Notes: generated from the sequence alone by a model not told the origin. A stretch of DNA of 64,000 nucleotides from Candidatus Rifleibacteriota bacterium (GCA_015233565.1 JADFXM010000042.1:1-64000), one strand, 5' to 3'; counted from the first letter of the stretch, positions 52,731 through 61,751 are shown. A program made the numbers and translations.

Positions 52731-53477
52731 TCATGGTTTTTTTAATGGGAACTTCCCTCTTAGGTGATCTAGTAGCGGAGATCCATGGCGCCTCATCTGG
52801 AATTCAAGATATTCAAAATCTTCCAAAGAATCTATTTCGGTACAAGTTGGCGAGACAAAACCAAGCATTCGATCTCCATACATGATTTTGTTTTTAACAA
52901 TAAAGTCGGATTTCAGGACATCAACATATCCATCAGGGATATAAACGTCAGGAAAAATTTGTCTGGGCTGGTTAATAAAATCATTTGAAAAGTCATCTCG
53001 AAGACTTTTGAAAAAACCAGTTTCATTTATCAAAAACCACTTAAATGGTGATTCGGAAGCTGGATGTGCTGATCTGAGAGAAGTTGCATCGGAATTTGAT
53101 ACTATTGAATCAATAGCTTTGTCAACAATTTGAGGGTCACGTAGAGGTGTTGTCGGTCTTAAATGTACGATATAGTCGGGAATTTTCCCTTCATTTTGTT
53201 CAAACCAATTTAGAGCGTGAGTAACAAATTCAATATCCGGTGAATTGTCTTTTGCAAGTTCAGCAGGTCTTAAAAAGGGGATTTCAGCGCCGAACGAGCG
53301 TCCAGTTTCAGCTATTTCAGGGGAATCTGTGGAAATGACAATACGATTGATTTTGGCAGATAAAGATGCGGCAGCAATAGAATAGGCAATAATTGGATAT
53401 TCAAAAAGCATCTGAATGCTCTTTTTGGGAATGGATTTTGAGCCACCTCTTGCCGGTATTAATGCAACAATGTTCAT
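52731..53477 (-). CDS. neuA: CMP-N-acylneuraminate/nonulosonate cytidylyltransferase
   Basis: A 248-residue NeuA. A-R-G-G-S-K-S-I-P-K-K-S (9-20) is the CTP-binding signature, I-V-I-S-T-D-S near 47, H-L-R-P-T-T-P-L-R near 104-112 and P-D-G-Y-V-D near 180. It joins CMP to a sialic-acid-like nonulosonate. Its ATG overlaps the stop of the HAD-methyltransferase fusion (ATGA). With the NeuB gene at 54596-55528 it defines a nonulosonic acid pathway; which isomer (Neu, Leg, Pse) cannot be told. Confidence 0.93.
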   Translation of the reverse strand: MNIVALIPARGGSKSIPKKSIQMLFEYPIIAYSIAAASLSAKINRIVISTDSPEIAETGRSFGAEIPFLRPAELAKDNSPDIEFVTHALNWFEQNEGKIPDYIVHLRPTTPLRDPQIVDKAIDSIVSNSDATSLRSAHPASESPFKWFLINETGFFKSLRDDFSNDFINQPRQIFPDVYIPDGYVDVLKSDFIVKNKIMYGDRMLGFVSPTCTEIDSLEDFEYLEFQMRRHGSPLLDHLRGKFPLKKP

Positions 53478-54478
53478 TTTGTTGCGACGGCCAGAAGCAT
53501 CACCTCTTTTGAAAACCTGATCAATTTATTGATTGGTTCCGGCCAATAAGCCTCTTGAAGAGGTCGATATGGAAGTGGCAAAATTTCCAAAACCTTGGCA
53601 AAAAATTTCAAATATGGATACTTCCAAAGGAAGGGCAATTGACGAAAATATTCGGAGCGTATGTTTTGGAAGTTGGCCAGTTGGAGAGTTTCTTTCAAAG
53701 AATTTCGTGTAAAAGGGGTTACATGAGTGTGGTCAATGTAAAATGGTCCCCAATAATTGTATTCCCAGCTTGGGGTCATAAAAACAGCTATTCCGCCAGG
53801 TCGGAGAAGGGAAAAAATTTTAGAAAAAAGGGCTATGGGATTTTTTAAATGCTCAATAACCGATTTGGAAAAAACGTAGTCGAAACTTTCTGATGGGAAA
53901 GGAATTTCGTTGTTTTCAAAATCAACCACTTTCACGCAGTGGGGTTTAGCGTATTCCGGCGCTTGAGGGGAGATATCGATTCCGCAGACTTGCAGGCCTA
54001 ATCTATGGAAAGAGTCAAGATATTCGCCTAAACCACAGCCTACGTCGAGTAAACGACCTTCCTTTCTAAAGTAGTCCTTATAAAGTTTTTTAGCAAGGAG
54101 ATCTGGATAACCGCCCTGTTTGGCTTTGCCTTGTGGATAAGTAACTTTCAGATAGGTTTCTTTATTAAGGACGGATTGAAAATCCCCGAAAACATTGCCT
54201 AGAGGGTTAAATGACTTATCATCAATATATATGTCCGCGTTAGGTTTTCCGAAGTGCAGTTCGTGGTATTTTACTTTCCAGGAAAGGAGTTGCTGCTCAG
54301 TTGTTGCCCTCCAATCAATGTGGGTGAGTGATCCACGGGCAGTGAAAAGGATAATCTTGTGTCCTTGATCAAACCTTGAATTTAATTGGTTTATTATTTC
54401 CGGAAAAGGAACGGCTTTTTCGTATTCTCCGTTAGTGTTTGTACAGATTGTACCATCTATATCATAACAGAATATCAT
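53474..54478 (-). CDS. HAD phosphatase / SAM methyltransferase fusion
   Basis: A 334-residue fusion. Residues 1-105 match the small capsule-locus HAD phosphatases (EcbF/BcbF type): D6-I-D8-G-T-I-C nucleophile and acid, F-T-A-R-G (45-49), K78-P and I-D-D-K (85-88). After a linker, residues 138-334 are a class I methyltransferase with D-V-G-C-G-L-G (145-151), G-I-D-I-S, S-K-S-V-I-E-H-L. The phosphatase could act on a nonulosonate phosphate and the methyltransferase on the same or a derived sugar. Coupled to NeuA. Confidence 0.85.
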   Translation of the reverse strand: MIFCYDIDGTICTNTNGEYEKAVPFPEIINQLNSRFDQGHKIILFTARGSLTHIDWRATTEQQLLSWKVKYHELHFGKPNADIYIDDKSFNPLGNVFGDFQSVLNKETYLKVTYPQGKAKQGGYPDLLAKKLYKDYFRKEGRLLDVGCGLGEYLDSFHRLGLQVCGIDISPQAPEYAKPHCVKVVDFENNEIPFPSESFDYVFSKSVIEHLKNPIALFSKIFSLLRPGGIAVFMTPSWEYNYWGPFYIDHTHVTPFTRNSLKETLQLANFQNIRSEYFRQLPFLWKYPYLKFFAKVLEILPLPYRPLQEAYWPEPINKLIRFSKEVMLLAVATK

Positions 54479-54595
54479 TTTCCACCAAAAGAAATTGAGA
54501 AATAACCAAACTGTTCAGGGAAAATCATGTTTTGCTACCTTGCCACCATGTACTATTTCGCAAAAATCTTGAGTGGTGCTTGTTGACTGGAATTT

Positions 54596-55528
54596 TCACA
54601 ACTTTGGGGGGCCTGATGGAATGGAAGAATGAAAAGGTTTCCAATACCGCAGTTTGGCGGCATTTTTTTCTTCGGCGGAAGAGATTTTCTTTTTGCCATC
54701 CCCGAGGACCTGAGGAATATTTCTTATATAGCTCACCATCATTTCCAGACCTCGTTTTTCCAGTGAAGCCGCCTGATCGCTTCCATACATAGCCCGATCC
54801 AGAGTAATATGTCTTTCGACAGCTACCGCGCCCATTGTTGCAACTGCAATAACACTTGGAAACATCGTAACCTCATGCCCTGAATACCCGATGGGACATT
54901 TGTACCTGTCTCGCAATTCATGGATCAAACTAAGATTTAGGGAAAATTCGTGAGCTGGATATTCTGATACCGTATGCATAAGAACAAACGGGCACTTTTT
55001 TCCTCGGAAAATTTCAACTGCATAATCAATTTGCTCGTATGTGCTCATTCCTGTGGAAATGAAAGTGGGAAGCCCCTCTTCGGCAACTGTTTGCAAAAGT
55101 TCATCGTGAGTGATGGTTGCTGAGGCAATTTTGTTATACTTCAGCTTGTACTGTCGTAGAAATATTTGGCTTCCTACGTCCCAGGCGGAGGCAAACCACT
55201 CTATGCCGATTTTTTTACAATAATTATCAATCTCATCATATTCTTTTTTTCCGAACTCCAAAGCCATTTTTTGATCTCGTTGGGTTTTTCCCCAGGGGCT
55301 TTCCCTTGGCGAATCGAGCAATTCTTTGGAATAAACGACTTCAACTGTTCTTTTCTGAAATTTCACTGCGTCACAACCAGCTTTTTTTGCTAAATCGATT
55401 AGTTGCTTAGCTATTTCCAGATCCCCGTTGTGGTTGATCCCGATTTCGGCGATAATAAAAACATGCCTGGAAATTGGGATAGGTTCTTTTTGAACCAGGT
55501 CAGTGGTAAATTCCAATCCTTTTATCAT
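54596..55528 (-). CDS. neuB: NeuB-type nonulosonic acid synthase lacking the SAF domain
   Basis: A 310-residue barrel condensing a six-carbon sugar with phosphoenolpyruvate. A-E-I-G-I-N-H-N-G (28-36), A-V-K-F-Q-K-R (54-60), T-G-M-S-T near 155 and G-Y-S-G-H-E near 225 are the active-site motifs; V-A-V-E-R-H-I-T-L is conserved in the family. Common NeuB, LegI and PseI proteins end in an antifreeze-like SAF domain of about 60 residues that closes the neighbouring active site; here the protein stops shortly after K-I-S-S-A-E-E-K. The start at 55528 has AGGAAA five bases upstream; a longer reading to 55666 adds an N-terminus with no family match. Confidence 0.92.
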   Translation of the reverse strand: MIKGLEFTTDLVQKEPIPISRHVFIIAEIGINHNGDLEIAKQLIDLAKKAGCDAVKFQKRTVEVVYSKELLDSPRESPWGKTQRDQKMALEFGKKEYDEIDNYCKKIGIEWFASAWDVGSQIFLRQYKLKYNKIASATITHDELLQTVAEEGLPTFISTGMSTYEQIDYAVEIFRGKKCPFVLMHTVSEYPAHEFSLNLSLIHELRDRYKCPIGYSGHEVTMFPSVIAVATMGAVAVERHITLDRAMYGSDQAASLEKRGLEMMVSYIRNIPQVLGDGKKKISSAEEKNAAKLRYWKPFHSSIPSGPPKL

Positions 55529-55783
55529 CGTTGTTTCCTGCACAAAATTGAATTTTGTGAAGAATAACAGAAGATGCTTGTGAATGTCAAAAATTAGTTC
55601 CAAAGTTTTAGTTCTAAAGTTGCAATTTTCAATTTTTCTGTAGTCGGAAAAATTAAGAATGTACAAGATCGAATGAGGTTGGTTCTTGTTGTCTTGTTAA
55701 CGACAAAAGAAGTGAGGAGGGTGTTTATAATTAAGGGAAAAACTTCCCAACTGGTTCGAGTTAACTTAATCAAAAAAATTATT

Positions 55784-56962
55784 TCACAGATATTCTTTCA
55801 CTCTTAAAGTGGATTTAATGAATTTCTGAACTGGTTGGGGAAATACCTTTGTTGCCAACCTAAGCAGGGAATTTGCAAATCGAATTTTGTGGTACATCGT
55901 AATCTGTCGTTGCAGAACATTTAATCCGGTTTGGGAAAAAATTTCCGGAAATTCTCTCGAAATTTTCTCGATTTGCTTTAAGATAATTTTTCTTTCATAA
56001 TTTGAAAATGTAAGATATTCCTTGAGAAAAGTAATTCCGTCTGGGTTGGCTACCAGATTGATTTTTGGAATTGCACCATAACTTAGAGCTAAAACGACAA
56101 AATCCCAAATTTCGTGATAGTTTTTGCTATTCACTGTCATTGAGAGGGTAAAATTAAAACCTTTTTGCTTCTTTATCTCCGCCAATGCTTCCAAGTTCAT
56201 GTTCACTCTGTGCCACAATAAAGACCCTCTTAATCTTTCGTAAGTTTCTTTTGAAGCCGCATCCAATGAAACCGCAATAAATGCCCAATTTACTTTGGCG
56301 ATTTCTTCAAAGAAATTGTGAATAAGGCTTGCATTTGTTGTTGTTGCAAACTTTAAACCAGGAAAATTTTCTCCAAATTTCAGCATTTCCCTGAACTCAG
56401 GAAACAAAGTGGGTTCCCCGCCAAAAATCAAGAAAAACTGAAAAAACTGCGATAGAGTTTTCACTTCGTTTATAAATTTGGCTGGAAGTTTCAAACTCTG
56501 TTTTCGGGGGGCTTTCTGATAGCAATGATAACATTTATAGTTGCATCCGAAAGAAATCGCCAACCGCATGAATCTTGGTTTACTTTTTAAAATGATTTGT
56601 CCTTGATCAATCTCAGCTTCATTTATAAGTGCATTTTCATAACAGGCACTAGTTTTTGATAAATTATTGTACCAGGAAAAACTCTGGTAATCCTTCATTC
56701 CATTGATCAAAAGACAATTTTTGCTGCACATTTCTTCAGCCCCAATGGTGAGCATTCTTTTCCTGATAGCCTGGAATTTTTCACCATTCCAAATTTCTTC
56801 GACCGATTGGTGATTTACGTTTCCCATGACCCATCCAAAATCACAGCAAATCGTAACATCTCCGTTTGGATTATTGACCTCAAAATGTGTCCAAGGGTTA
56901 TAACAAATTTTTTTTCCATTTTTGTTTATCCATAACCCATTGGAAGGTACAGTAACGGGCAT
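55784..56962 (-). CDS. Radical SAM protein with N-terminal SPASM-like segment
   Basis: A 392-residue protein. The AdoMet-cluster motif C140-x3-C144-x2-C147 (F-G-C-N-Y-K-C-Y-H-C) begins only after 130 residues. The N-terminal part carries C20, C39-C40, C79 and C83, in a W-T-H-F-E-V/G-D-V-T-I-C-C/G-N-V/S-V-E-E-I-W pattern that normally forms the SPASM domain C-terminal to the barrel. F-G-G-E-P-T follows the barrel start. It may be a permuted SPASM enzyme of sugar or peptide modification. First gene of the minus-strand cluster, with GGAG 10 bases upstream. Confidence 0.85.
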   Translation of the reverse strand: MPVTVPSNGLWINKNGKKICYNPWTHFEVNNPNGDVTICCDFGWVMGNVNHQSVEEIWNGEKFQAIRKRMLTIGAEEMCSKNCLLINGMKDYQSFSWYNNLSKTSACYENALINEAEIDQGQIILKSKPRFMRLAISFGCNYKCYHCYQKAPRKQSLKLPAKFINEVKTLSQFFQFFLIFGGEPTLFPEFREMLKFGENFPGLKFATTTNASLIHNFFEEIAKVNWAFIAVSLDAASKETYERLRGSLLWHRVNMNLEALAEIKKQKGFNFTLSMTVNSKNYHEIWDFVVLALSYGAIPKINLVANPDGITFLKEYLTFSNYERKIILKQIEKISREFPEIFSQTGLNVLQRQITMYHKIRFANSLLRLATKVFPQPVQKFIKSTLRVKEYL

Positions 56963-57058
56963 CCTGTTTTTTCTCCATCCACAAAAAAATGTTCGATCAT
57001 GCTGATTTTATATCATTTTGCTAACATAATACCAGAGTAAACACAATAATTTCATTGC

Positions 57059-58243
57059 TTGAAATTCAGACTTCCTGATTTGGAAGAAACTCGTTGGCAC
57101 AATATTCTAAGAATTTTCATCATAAATAAACATTATTTCAAACTTCCTAAATTTTGGAAAAAATGTTATTTTCATGTGGCGGACGAGCTTTTTACTGCGT
57201 TTCGAAAGTATCATTCCTGCTTGAGGGAAAATTTGCCCAAAAATAAAGTAAGTGTTGTTATTCCGGTTTTTAATCGGGCTGATCTGGTTTCAGATGCGAT
57301 TAAAAGCGCCATTAACCAGTCCTATGAAAACATTGAAATTATTGTTGTTGATGATGGTTCAACTGACCTGACTGGAATGGTGGTTCAGCAATTTTCGGCA
57401 GTTAGATATTTTTGGCAGGAAAACCGTGGTCAGGGTGCAGCCAGAAACAAAGGCATTTTAAAATCGACTGGTGATTTCATTGCTTTTTTAGATTCCGATG
57501 ATTTGTGGCTACCCGAGAAAATTAGTCGACAGGTCGAATTCCTTCATAAGAATAAACAATTTGGAATGGTTTATTCTGATTGCGAATATTTTGAAATTTC
57601 TGAATCGGGAAATCCGATAAAAAAGAAAGTGCGAGTCAATCCACACCAGGGGTGGATTTCCAAAGAATTGTTTTTGGAAAATTTTATTGCATCTTGTACT
57701 CCTTTGGTCCGGCGTGAGGTTTTTGAGGAATGTGGAGTTTTTAATGAATCTGCTTTATTACGCTGCCGGGAAGATTGGGAGATGTGGTTAAGGATTGCAT
57801 CAAGATTCCAAATTGGATATATGCCTGAAACTTTAGCAAAATATCGTTTTCATTCTGAAAATTCCACCCGATCAGAGGATTTAAAACTTGTTTTCAAGAG
57901 CTATGGGGAAGTAATAAAAAGTGCAATTAACTTTGCTCCGGAATGCTTTTCCTTATACACCAATTTGGCTCAAGCTTCACGGTATTTTAAAATTGGTAAA
58001 GGTTTTGCGACTTTGGATGAAATCCATAGTACAAGAAGATTCTTCCGCAAAGCCATTTTGTATAATCCCTTTGAACCGGATTATTTTCTTTCTTTCCTCG
58101 CAACTATTACAAGAACTATCCGAGATTCTTTGGAAAAGCTAATTCCTTTAATAAAAAACGCTAAGGCAAAACCTTCACTTAAAAGCAGCTATTTCTTCAA
58201 ATTCAAACCCATTGTACAAAGACTAATGAGACTTTTCTCTTAG
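57059..58243 (+). CDS. GT2 family glycosyltransferase
   Basis: A 394-residue GT-A enzyme. The fold begins near residue 62 (V-S-V-V-I-P-V-F-N-R-A), with V-D-D-G-S-T-D (95-101), F-L-D-S-D-D-L-W as the DxD motif near 142-149 and R-E-D-W-E-M-W near 240 as the catalytic-base loop. The first 60 residues have no domain. The start is provisionally TTG 57059; no strong ribosome site lies there. Its 5' coding end recurs as a degenerate repeat just past the stop. Confidence 0.88.
   Translation: MKFRLPDLEETRWHNILRIFIINKHYFKLPKFWKKCYFHVADELFTAFRKYHSCLRENLPKNKVSVVIPVFNRADLVSDAIKSAINQSYENIEIIVVDDGSTDLTGMVVQQFSAVRYFWQENRGQGAARNKGILKSTGDFIAFLDSDDLWLPEKISRQVEFLHKNKQFGMVYSDCEYFEISESGNPIKKKVRVNPHQGWISKELFLENFIASCTPLVRREVFEECGVFNESALLRCREDWEMWLRIASRFQIGYMPETLAKYRFHSENSTRSEDLKLVFKSYGEVIKSAINFAPECFSLYTNLAQASRYFKIGKGFATLDEIHSTRRFFRKAILYNPFEPDYFLSFLATITRTIRDSLEKLIPLIKNAKAKPSLKSSYFFKFKPIVQRLMRLFS
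57066..57138 (+). repeat. Direct repeat copy 1 (inside GT2 gene start)
   Basis: The first copy of a repeat whose second copy is at 58246-58318. The segment encodes residues 3-26 of the GT2 protein. Both copies share TCAGACTT, TTGATTTGGAAGAAA (first base varies), GGCACA and AGAATTTTCA in the same order and spacing. Confidence 0.7.
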
Positions 58244-58752
58244 TCTCAGACTTTTTGATTTGGAAGAAATTAATTCGGCACAGTTTTGAAGAATTTTCAG
58301 AATAAATTAACATCTTTTTCTGTGAAAAGTGCGAGGTGGATTTCTGATTTGGGACTCTGAATTTCTGATCAACCCAAATGCGCATCAGGAAATTTTATAG
58401 CTAGTGGGACGTTCTCCAATTAGCCTTACAATGCAACTCAAAAAGAATGCCTTGTACAATTATTATCTTTCCGAAAACAACTTGTTTTTTCGTGTCGCCG
58501 AGCTTTACGGTACAGCTCTCTATTTCAAAGTTGTTTGACGAACAAACTACCAGTATTTCTATGAGATTTTCTAATTGCAAGATCTCTTTTTCATTCTCAA
58601 TCGTTTCTTGATTGGCATTTCGAAGTATGTCCTCTCATATAGACCGTTTCGAGAAGACTCGAAGCCCAATCCTCTTTCTTGCCTGGAAAAGCTGAATCTT
58701 CGACTTCGTCACTTGCTTTCGTGCCATGACAGCTTTCGACAACAGTTAAGTA
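58244..58752. other. Gap with remnant of a GT gene start
   Basis: Its first 75 bases are the second repeat copy, described separately. The remainder shows no gene; frames on either strand are shorter than 95 codons and lack ribosome sites, and the longest (58575-58856) runs into the TPR-glycosyltransferase gene. Confidence 0.5.
58246..58318 (+). pseudogene. Direct repeat copy 2: decayed GT2 gene start
   Basis: Read in the same frame as the GT2 start, this copy gives R-L-x-D-L-E-E then, after in-frame stops, R-I-F-x-I-N-x-H, matching the live gene's R-L-P-D-L-E-E and R-I-F-I-I-N-K-H. It therefore looks like the eroded 5' end of a second, lost GT2 gene rather than random repeat sequence. Confidence 0.6.
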
Positions 58753-61464
58753 CTAACTTTTTTTGCAGACGGCTTCAAAAAAGGATGGATACGTGCTTCT
58801 TCTTGCTCTATCAAAGTTGGTCTCGAAAATTTCCTTGTTGTACATCGCTCTTCTAGCCCTGAATTCCGGATTTTCAATTAAAAAGGTTGTTTTGGAAATA
58901 TAATCAGAACTGCTGAACGCCGATGTTTTCAAAAGATCAGATAGAGAAAGCCCATTTTTTTGCAAAACTTGTTGATAAGCCGGGCCTTGAGCAAAATAAT
59001 TCTTTTCGAATGTTTCCAGATAAAGTTTTTCTTCAATTTTCACAAAATTAATATAAACCTTTCCCTTGGCTGCGTATTCAGATAAAGCTTCGCCACTTCC
59101 AAATGGAAATGAATCAAGAAAAAGGTCAATTACATGTGCATAAACATGTGGATCAACATATCCAGGAAACAAAAAGCGATCTTGAAGACCATTCTCAATT
59201 ACTTTTTGTTTTATTTTTTCCGGTCCTCCGCCGCCGCAAGCAAGGAAAATACATTCTTTTTTCCGTTTTAAAATTTCAAAAACGGCATTAAGATATTCTT
59301 CTGATTCAATTTTAATTAACCGTCCAATGAACCCTAGAATTAAAGCATCCTTGGGATATTGTGACCGAATTGTGTTTACTTCTTCCTGGTTTACGGGTGG
59401 GGAATAAAACTTCTTTGAATTTATCAGGACTAAAGTTGAAAAATCGAATCCTCCTCGTTTGTCCCCTGCAAAGGAATTCCAGGAATGAATAATTCTTCCG
59501 TCGATATTGGGAATATTGTAGCTGAACATTCCATGGTTCCAGAATATTTGTTTGGGAGCTGTACGAGTTGAAAAAAGGAAATTAAATTGCTCTCGTCCGT
59601 TGCACATAACCAATATATCTATTTCATCGGCGATTATTTTTTCCCGGAGTAGCAGACACTTCTGAAGGCGATTGTAAGCGTAACCATAGTTCTTGTCAGA
59701 TATCAAATCGTGGTTGCTTACATATTTAATGCCCAGATCGGTGATCATTTCCACTGCAAGAGCTTGTGATGGCGATTTATCTACATATTCGAGGTCATAT
59801 ACAGCATACTCAAAAACCTCTTTCTCTCCATTTTCAATTAAAGATTCCAATAGTGAATAAAGAACCTTAAATGGTGAATTCATGACAATTCTATCGTAAA
59901 CAAAACCAACTTTCAAAGGTCTCTTGTCCGGGCAAAACGCTTCTTCATTTGGTTTTATTCCAAGGCCAGGAATCAATTTTTCTTGGATATATTTTGAAAA
60001 AGGAAGTTCAATTTCGTCGTTAAACTTTTTCCATTCCTCTTGGGTTTGGGTAAGATTGAGGTAAAGATGGGAAATTGGAAAGTGCATGCAAAATGCAGCT
60101 TCATGCCAACCGATTTTCATGAACCGGTAGAGCATTCGTTTGAGAGGTTCGTAAAGAACCAGAAAATTTTTTTCAGAACCATAAATGTTCCAAAATTGAA
60201 TTATCCATGCCAGGTGGATTTTCAAAAATAAATCGGCCTGAGGATTTTCGCGGTTATAAGAAAGGCTGTCGAGCCATTTTGAGAAGGTGCTGAGAAAGTC
60301 ATCAATATCAGTGAAAAAGGATTTTACAGTTGGAGTTATTACGTCAATAGCTTTTACATTTTGGGGCAACGCCAACTGTAAAGCTAAATTTTCAATATTA
60401 CAAAGACGCTCTATGAAAACAAGTTTCAGGTTTTCTCTATCCACGTTAAATATTGTACCAAAAAGTGCCATCAGATTTATATCAACCAAACGTTGAAGTG
60501 CGTTGTGAGATAAATATGCTTTTTGGGCCTCTAACAATCTTTCTTGAAGCCTCTCGTCCGGGAAAAGCTCTAACCAGCAGGGTGCAAAAGAAGTCCTGGA
60601 AATCAGGATCATTCTTGCAACGTCAAAAGAATTAATTCCTGAAGGGGTACAAACTAAAACAAACGTCCTGAAGCAGAGTCCGCAAAACAGGAATAAAGGG
60701 GAATTTGTTTTTAATTCTGTCGCATTTTGAAAAACTTCAAAGAAAATGTTAATATTAGGGCTTTTTCGGTAAAGTAAAAATTCCAAGAGGCATTCGAATT
60801 CAATTTTCAGGGAAGACAATTTGTTAATTTCTGACAAAAGATGCTCTTGTTCGATAAGCTTTTTTTCCATTTTTACCAAGTCAGCGAAGTTTTGTTTAAT
60901 ATCTTCATCAAGCGGGTTTATTCGAAACGCTTGTTCGAAGTGATTCAATGCTGTTGAAAAACGTCTCTCCTGATGAGAAATAACGCCAAGACAGTTTTTT
61001 ATTCTTGCATTACCCACGGTGATGTTTGTTGTTGTAGCCAACGCTAGTGCCTGAGTAATCTCCCCTTTTTTAAAATGGTTTTCAATCGCTGATTCAATTT
61101 TCTCCCAAGTTCTAATTCTTTCAGTTAAGATTTCAAAGTCAGGAACTTCCGGATGGTTTTCTGCAAATGTTTTTGCTTGGGAATATTTTCCCATTAGGGC
61201 GAGGAATTCAATGATTCTCAAAATTTTTTCGCGATTTGGTTCAAGAATAGCCGATCGCATCAACATCAAACAAGCTTTAAAGGAATCACCTGACCTAAGA
61301 AAAAAATCGGTTGCTTTCTCAAAAAAAAGTGCAGTAAGAGAAATAAGATCGGAAGAATCTTTAAACAGTCCTGACAATTTTGTTACAAAATCTGTATCAT
61401 TTAAATAATCAGGGGAAAGCGGTACCAGGTATTTTCTGTGAAACTCAACCAGACTGATATTCAT
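58753..61464 (-). CDS. TPR protein with C-terminal glycosyltransferase domain (OGT-like)
   Basis: A 903-residue protein. Residues about 1-250 hold helical repeats, including TPR-like N-H-F-E-Q-A-F-R-I-N-P-L-D near 180. A Leu/Phe-rich helical middle follows. From about residue 510 a GT-B domain begins (K-V-G-F-V-Y-D-R), with W-N-H-G-M-F near 650 and the donor motif D-A-L-I-L-G-F-I-G-R-L, then F-P-G-Y-V-D-P and D-S-F-P-F-G-S-G-E-A-L-S-E-Y. The layout resembles O-GlcNAc-transferase-like (GT41) and flagellin or surface-protein glycosyltransferases. It may attach the island's sugar to protein. AGAGGCG precedes the ATG. Confidence 0.8.
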   Translation of the reverse strand: MNISLVEFHRKYLVPLSPDYLNDTDFVTKLSGLFKDSSDLISLTALFFEKATDFFLRSGDSFKACLMLMRSAILEPNREKILRIIEFLALMGKYSQAKTFAENHPEVPDFEILTERIRTWEKIESAIENHFKKGEITQALALATTTNITVGNARIKNCLGVISHQERRFSTALNHFEQAFRINPLDEDIKQNFADLVKMEKKLIEQEHLLSEINKLSSLKIEFECLLEFLLYRKSPNINIFFEVFQNATELKTNSPLFLFCGLCFRTFVLVCTPSGINSFDVARMILISRTSFAPCWLELFPDERLQERLLEAQKAYLSHNALQRLVDINLMALFGTIFNVDRENLKLVFIERLCNIENLALQLALPQNVKAIDVITPTVKSFFTDIDDFLSTFSKWLDSLSYNRENPQADLFLKIHLAWIIQFWNIYGSEKNFLVLYEPLKRMLYRFMKIGWHEAAFCMHFPISHLYLNLTQTQEEWKKFNDEIELPFSKYIQEKLIPGLGIKPNEEAFCPDKRPLKVGFVYDRIVMNSPFKVLYSLLESLIENGEKEVFEYAVYDLEYVDKSPSQALAVEMITDLGIKYVSNHDLISDKNYGYAYNRLQKCLLLREKIIADEIDILVMCNGREQFNFLFSTRTAPKQIFWNHGMFSYNIPNIDGRIIHSWNSFAGDKRGGFDFSTLVLINSKKFYSPPVNQEEVNTIRSQYPKDALILGFIGRLIKIESEEYLNAVFEILKRKKECIFLACGGGGPEKIKQKVIENGLQDRFLFPGYVDPHVYAHVIDLFLDSFPFGSGEALSEYAAKGKVYINFVKIEEKLYLETFEKNYFAQGPAYQQVLQKNGLSLSDLLKTSAFSSSDYISKTTFLIENPEFRARRAMYNKEIFETNFDRARRSTYPSFFEAVCKKS

Positions 61465-61751
61465 ATTTCAAATCGCCTCTATTTTCTTGGCAAGAGAACA
61501 TTTGCAAATTAGGCATTCCATGAATAAAAGAACTTTCCTCAAAAATTCATGAAAACCTTTCTCGTCTTTATCTGCAGAGAATTTTACCTTTTTGTGAAAA
61601 TTCGTGCAAGATTTAAACAAAAATTTTTCGCTGAATTTCAGAGTTTTTTTTCGAAAACTGCTTAGAAATCATGATAAAATCTTTAGATCGTAAAATAATT
61701 TTAACCGGCATTTCCCATGGAAAATGCAAAAAAAAAAGAGAAGCAGTGAGA

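Noticed and set aside
52731..55528. Assigning the cluster specifically to legionaminic or pseudaminic acid.
   Set aside because: NeuA and NeuB motifs do not discriminate, and the hydrolase and DegT aminotransferase of those pathways are missing from the cluster.
58575..58856. 93-codon plus-strand frame.
   Set aside because: It runs antisense into the TPR-glycosyltransferase gene and has non-ATG start and no ribosome site.
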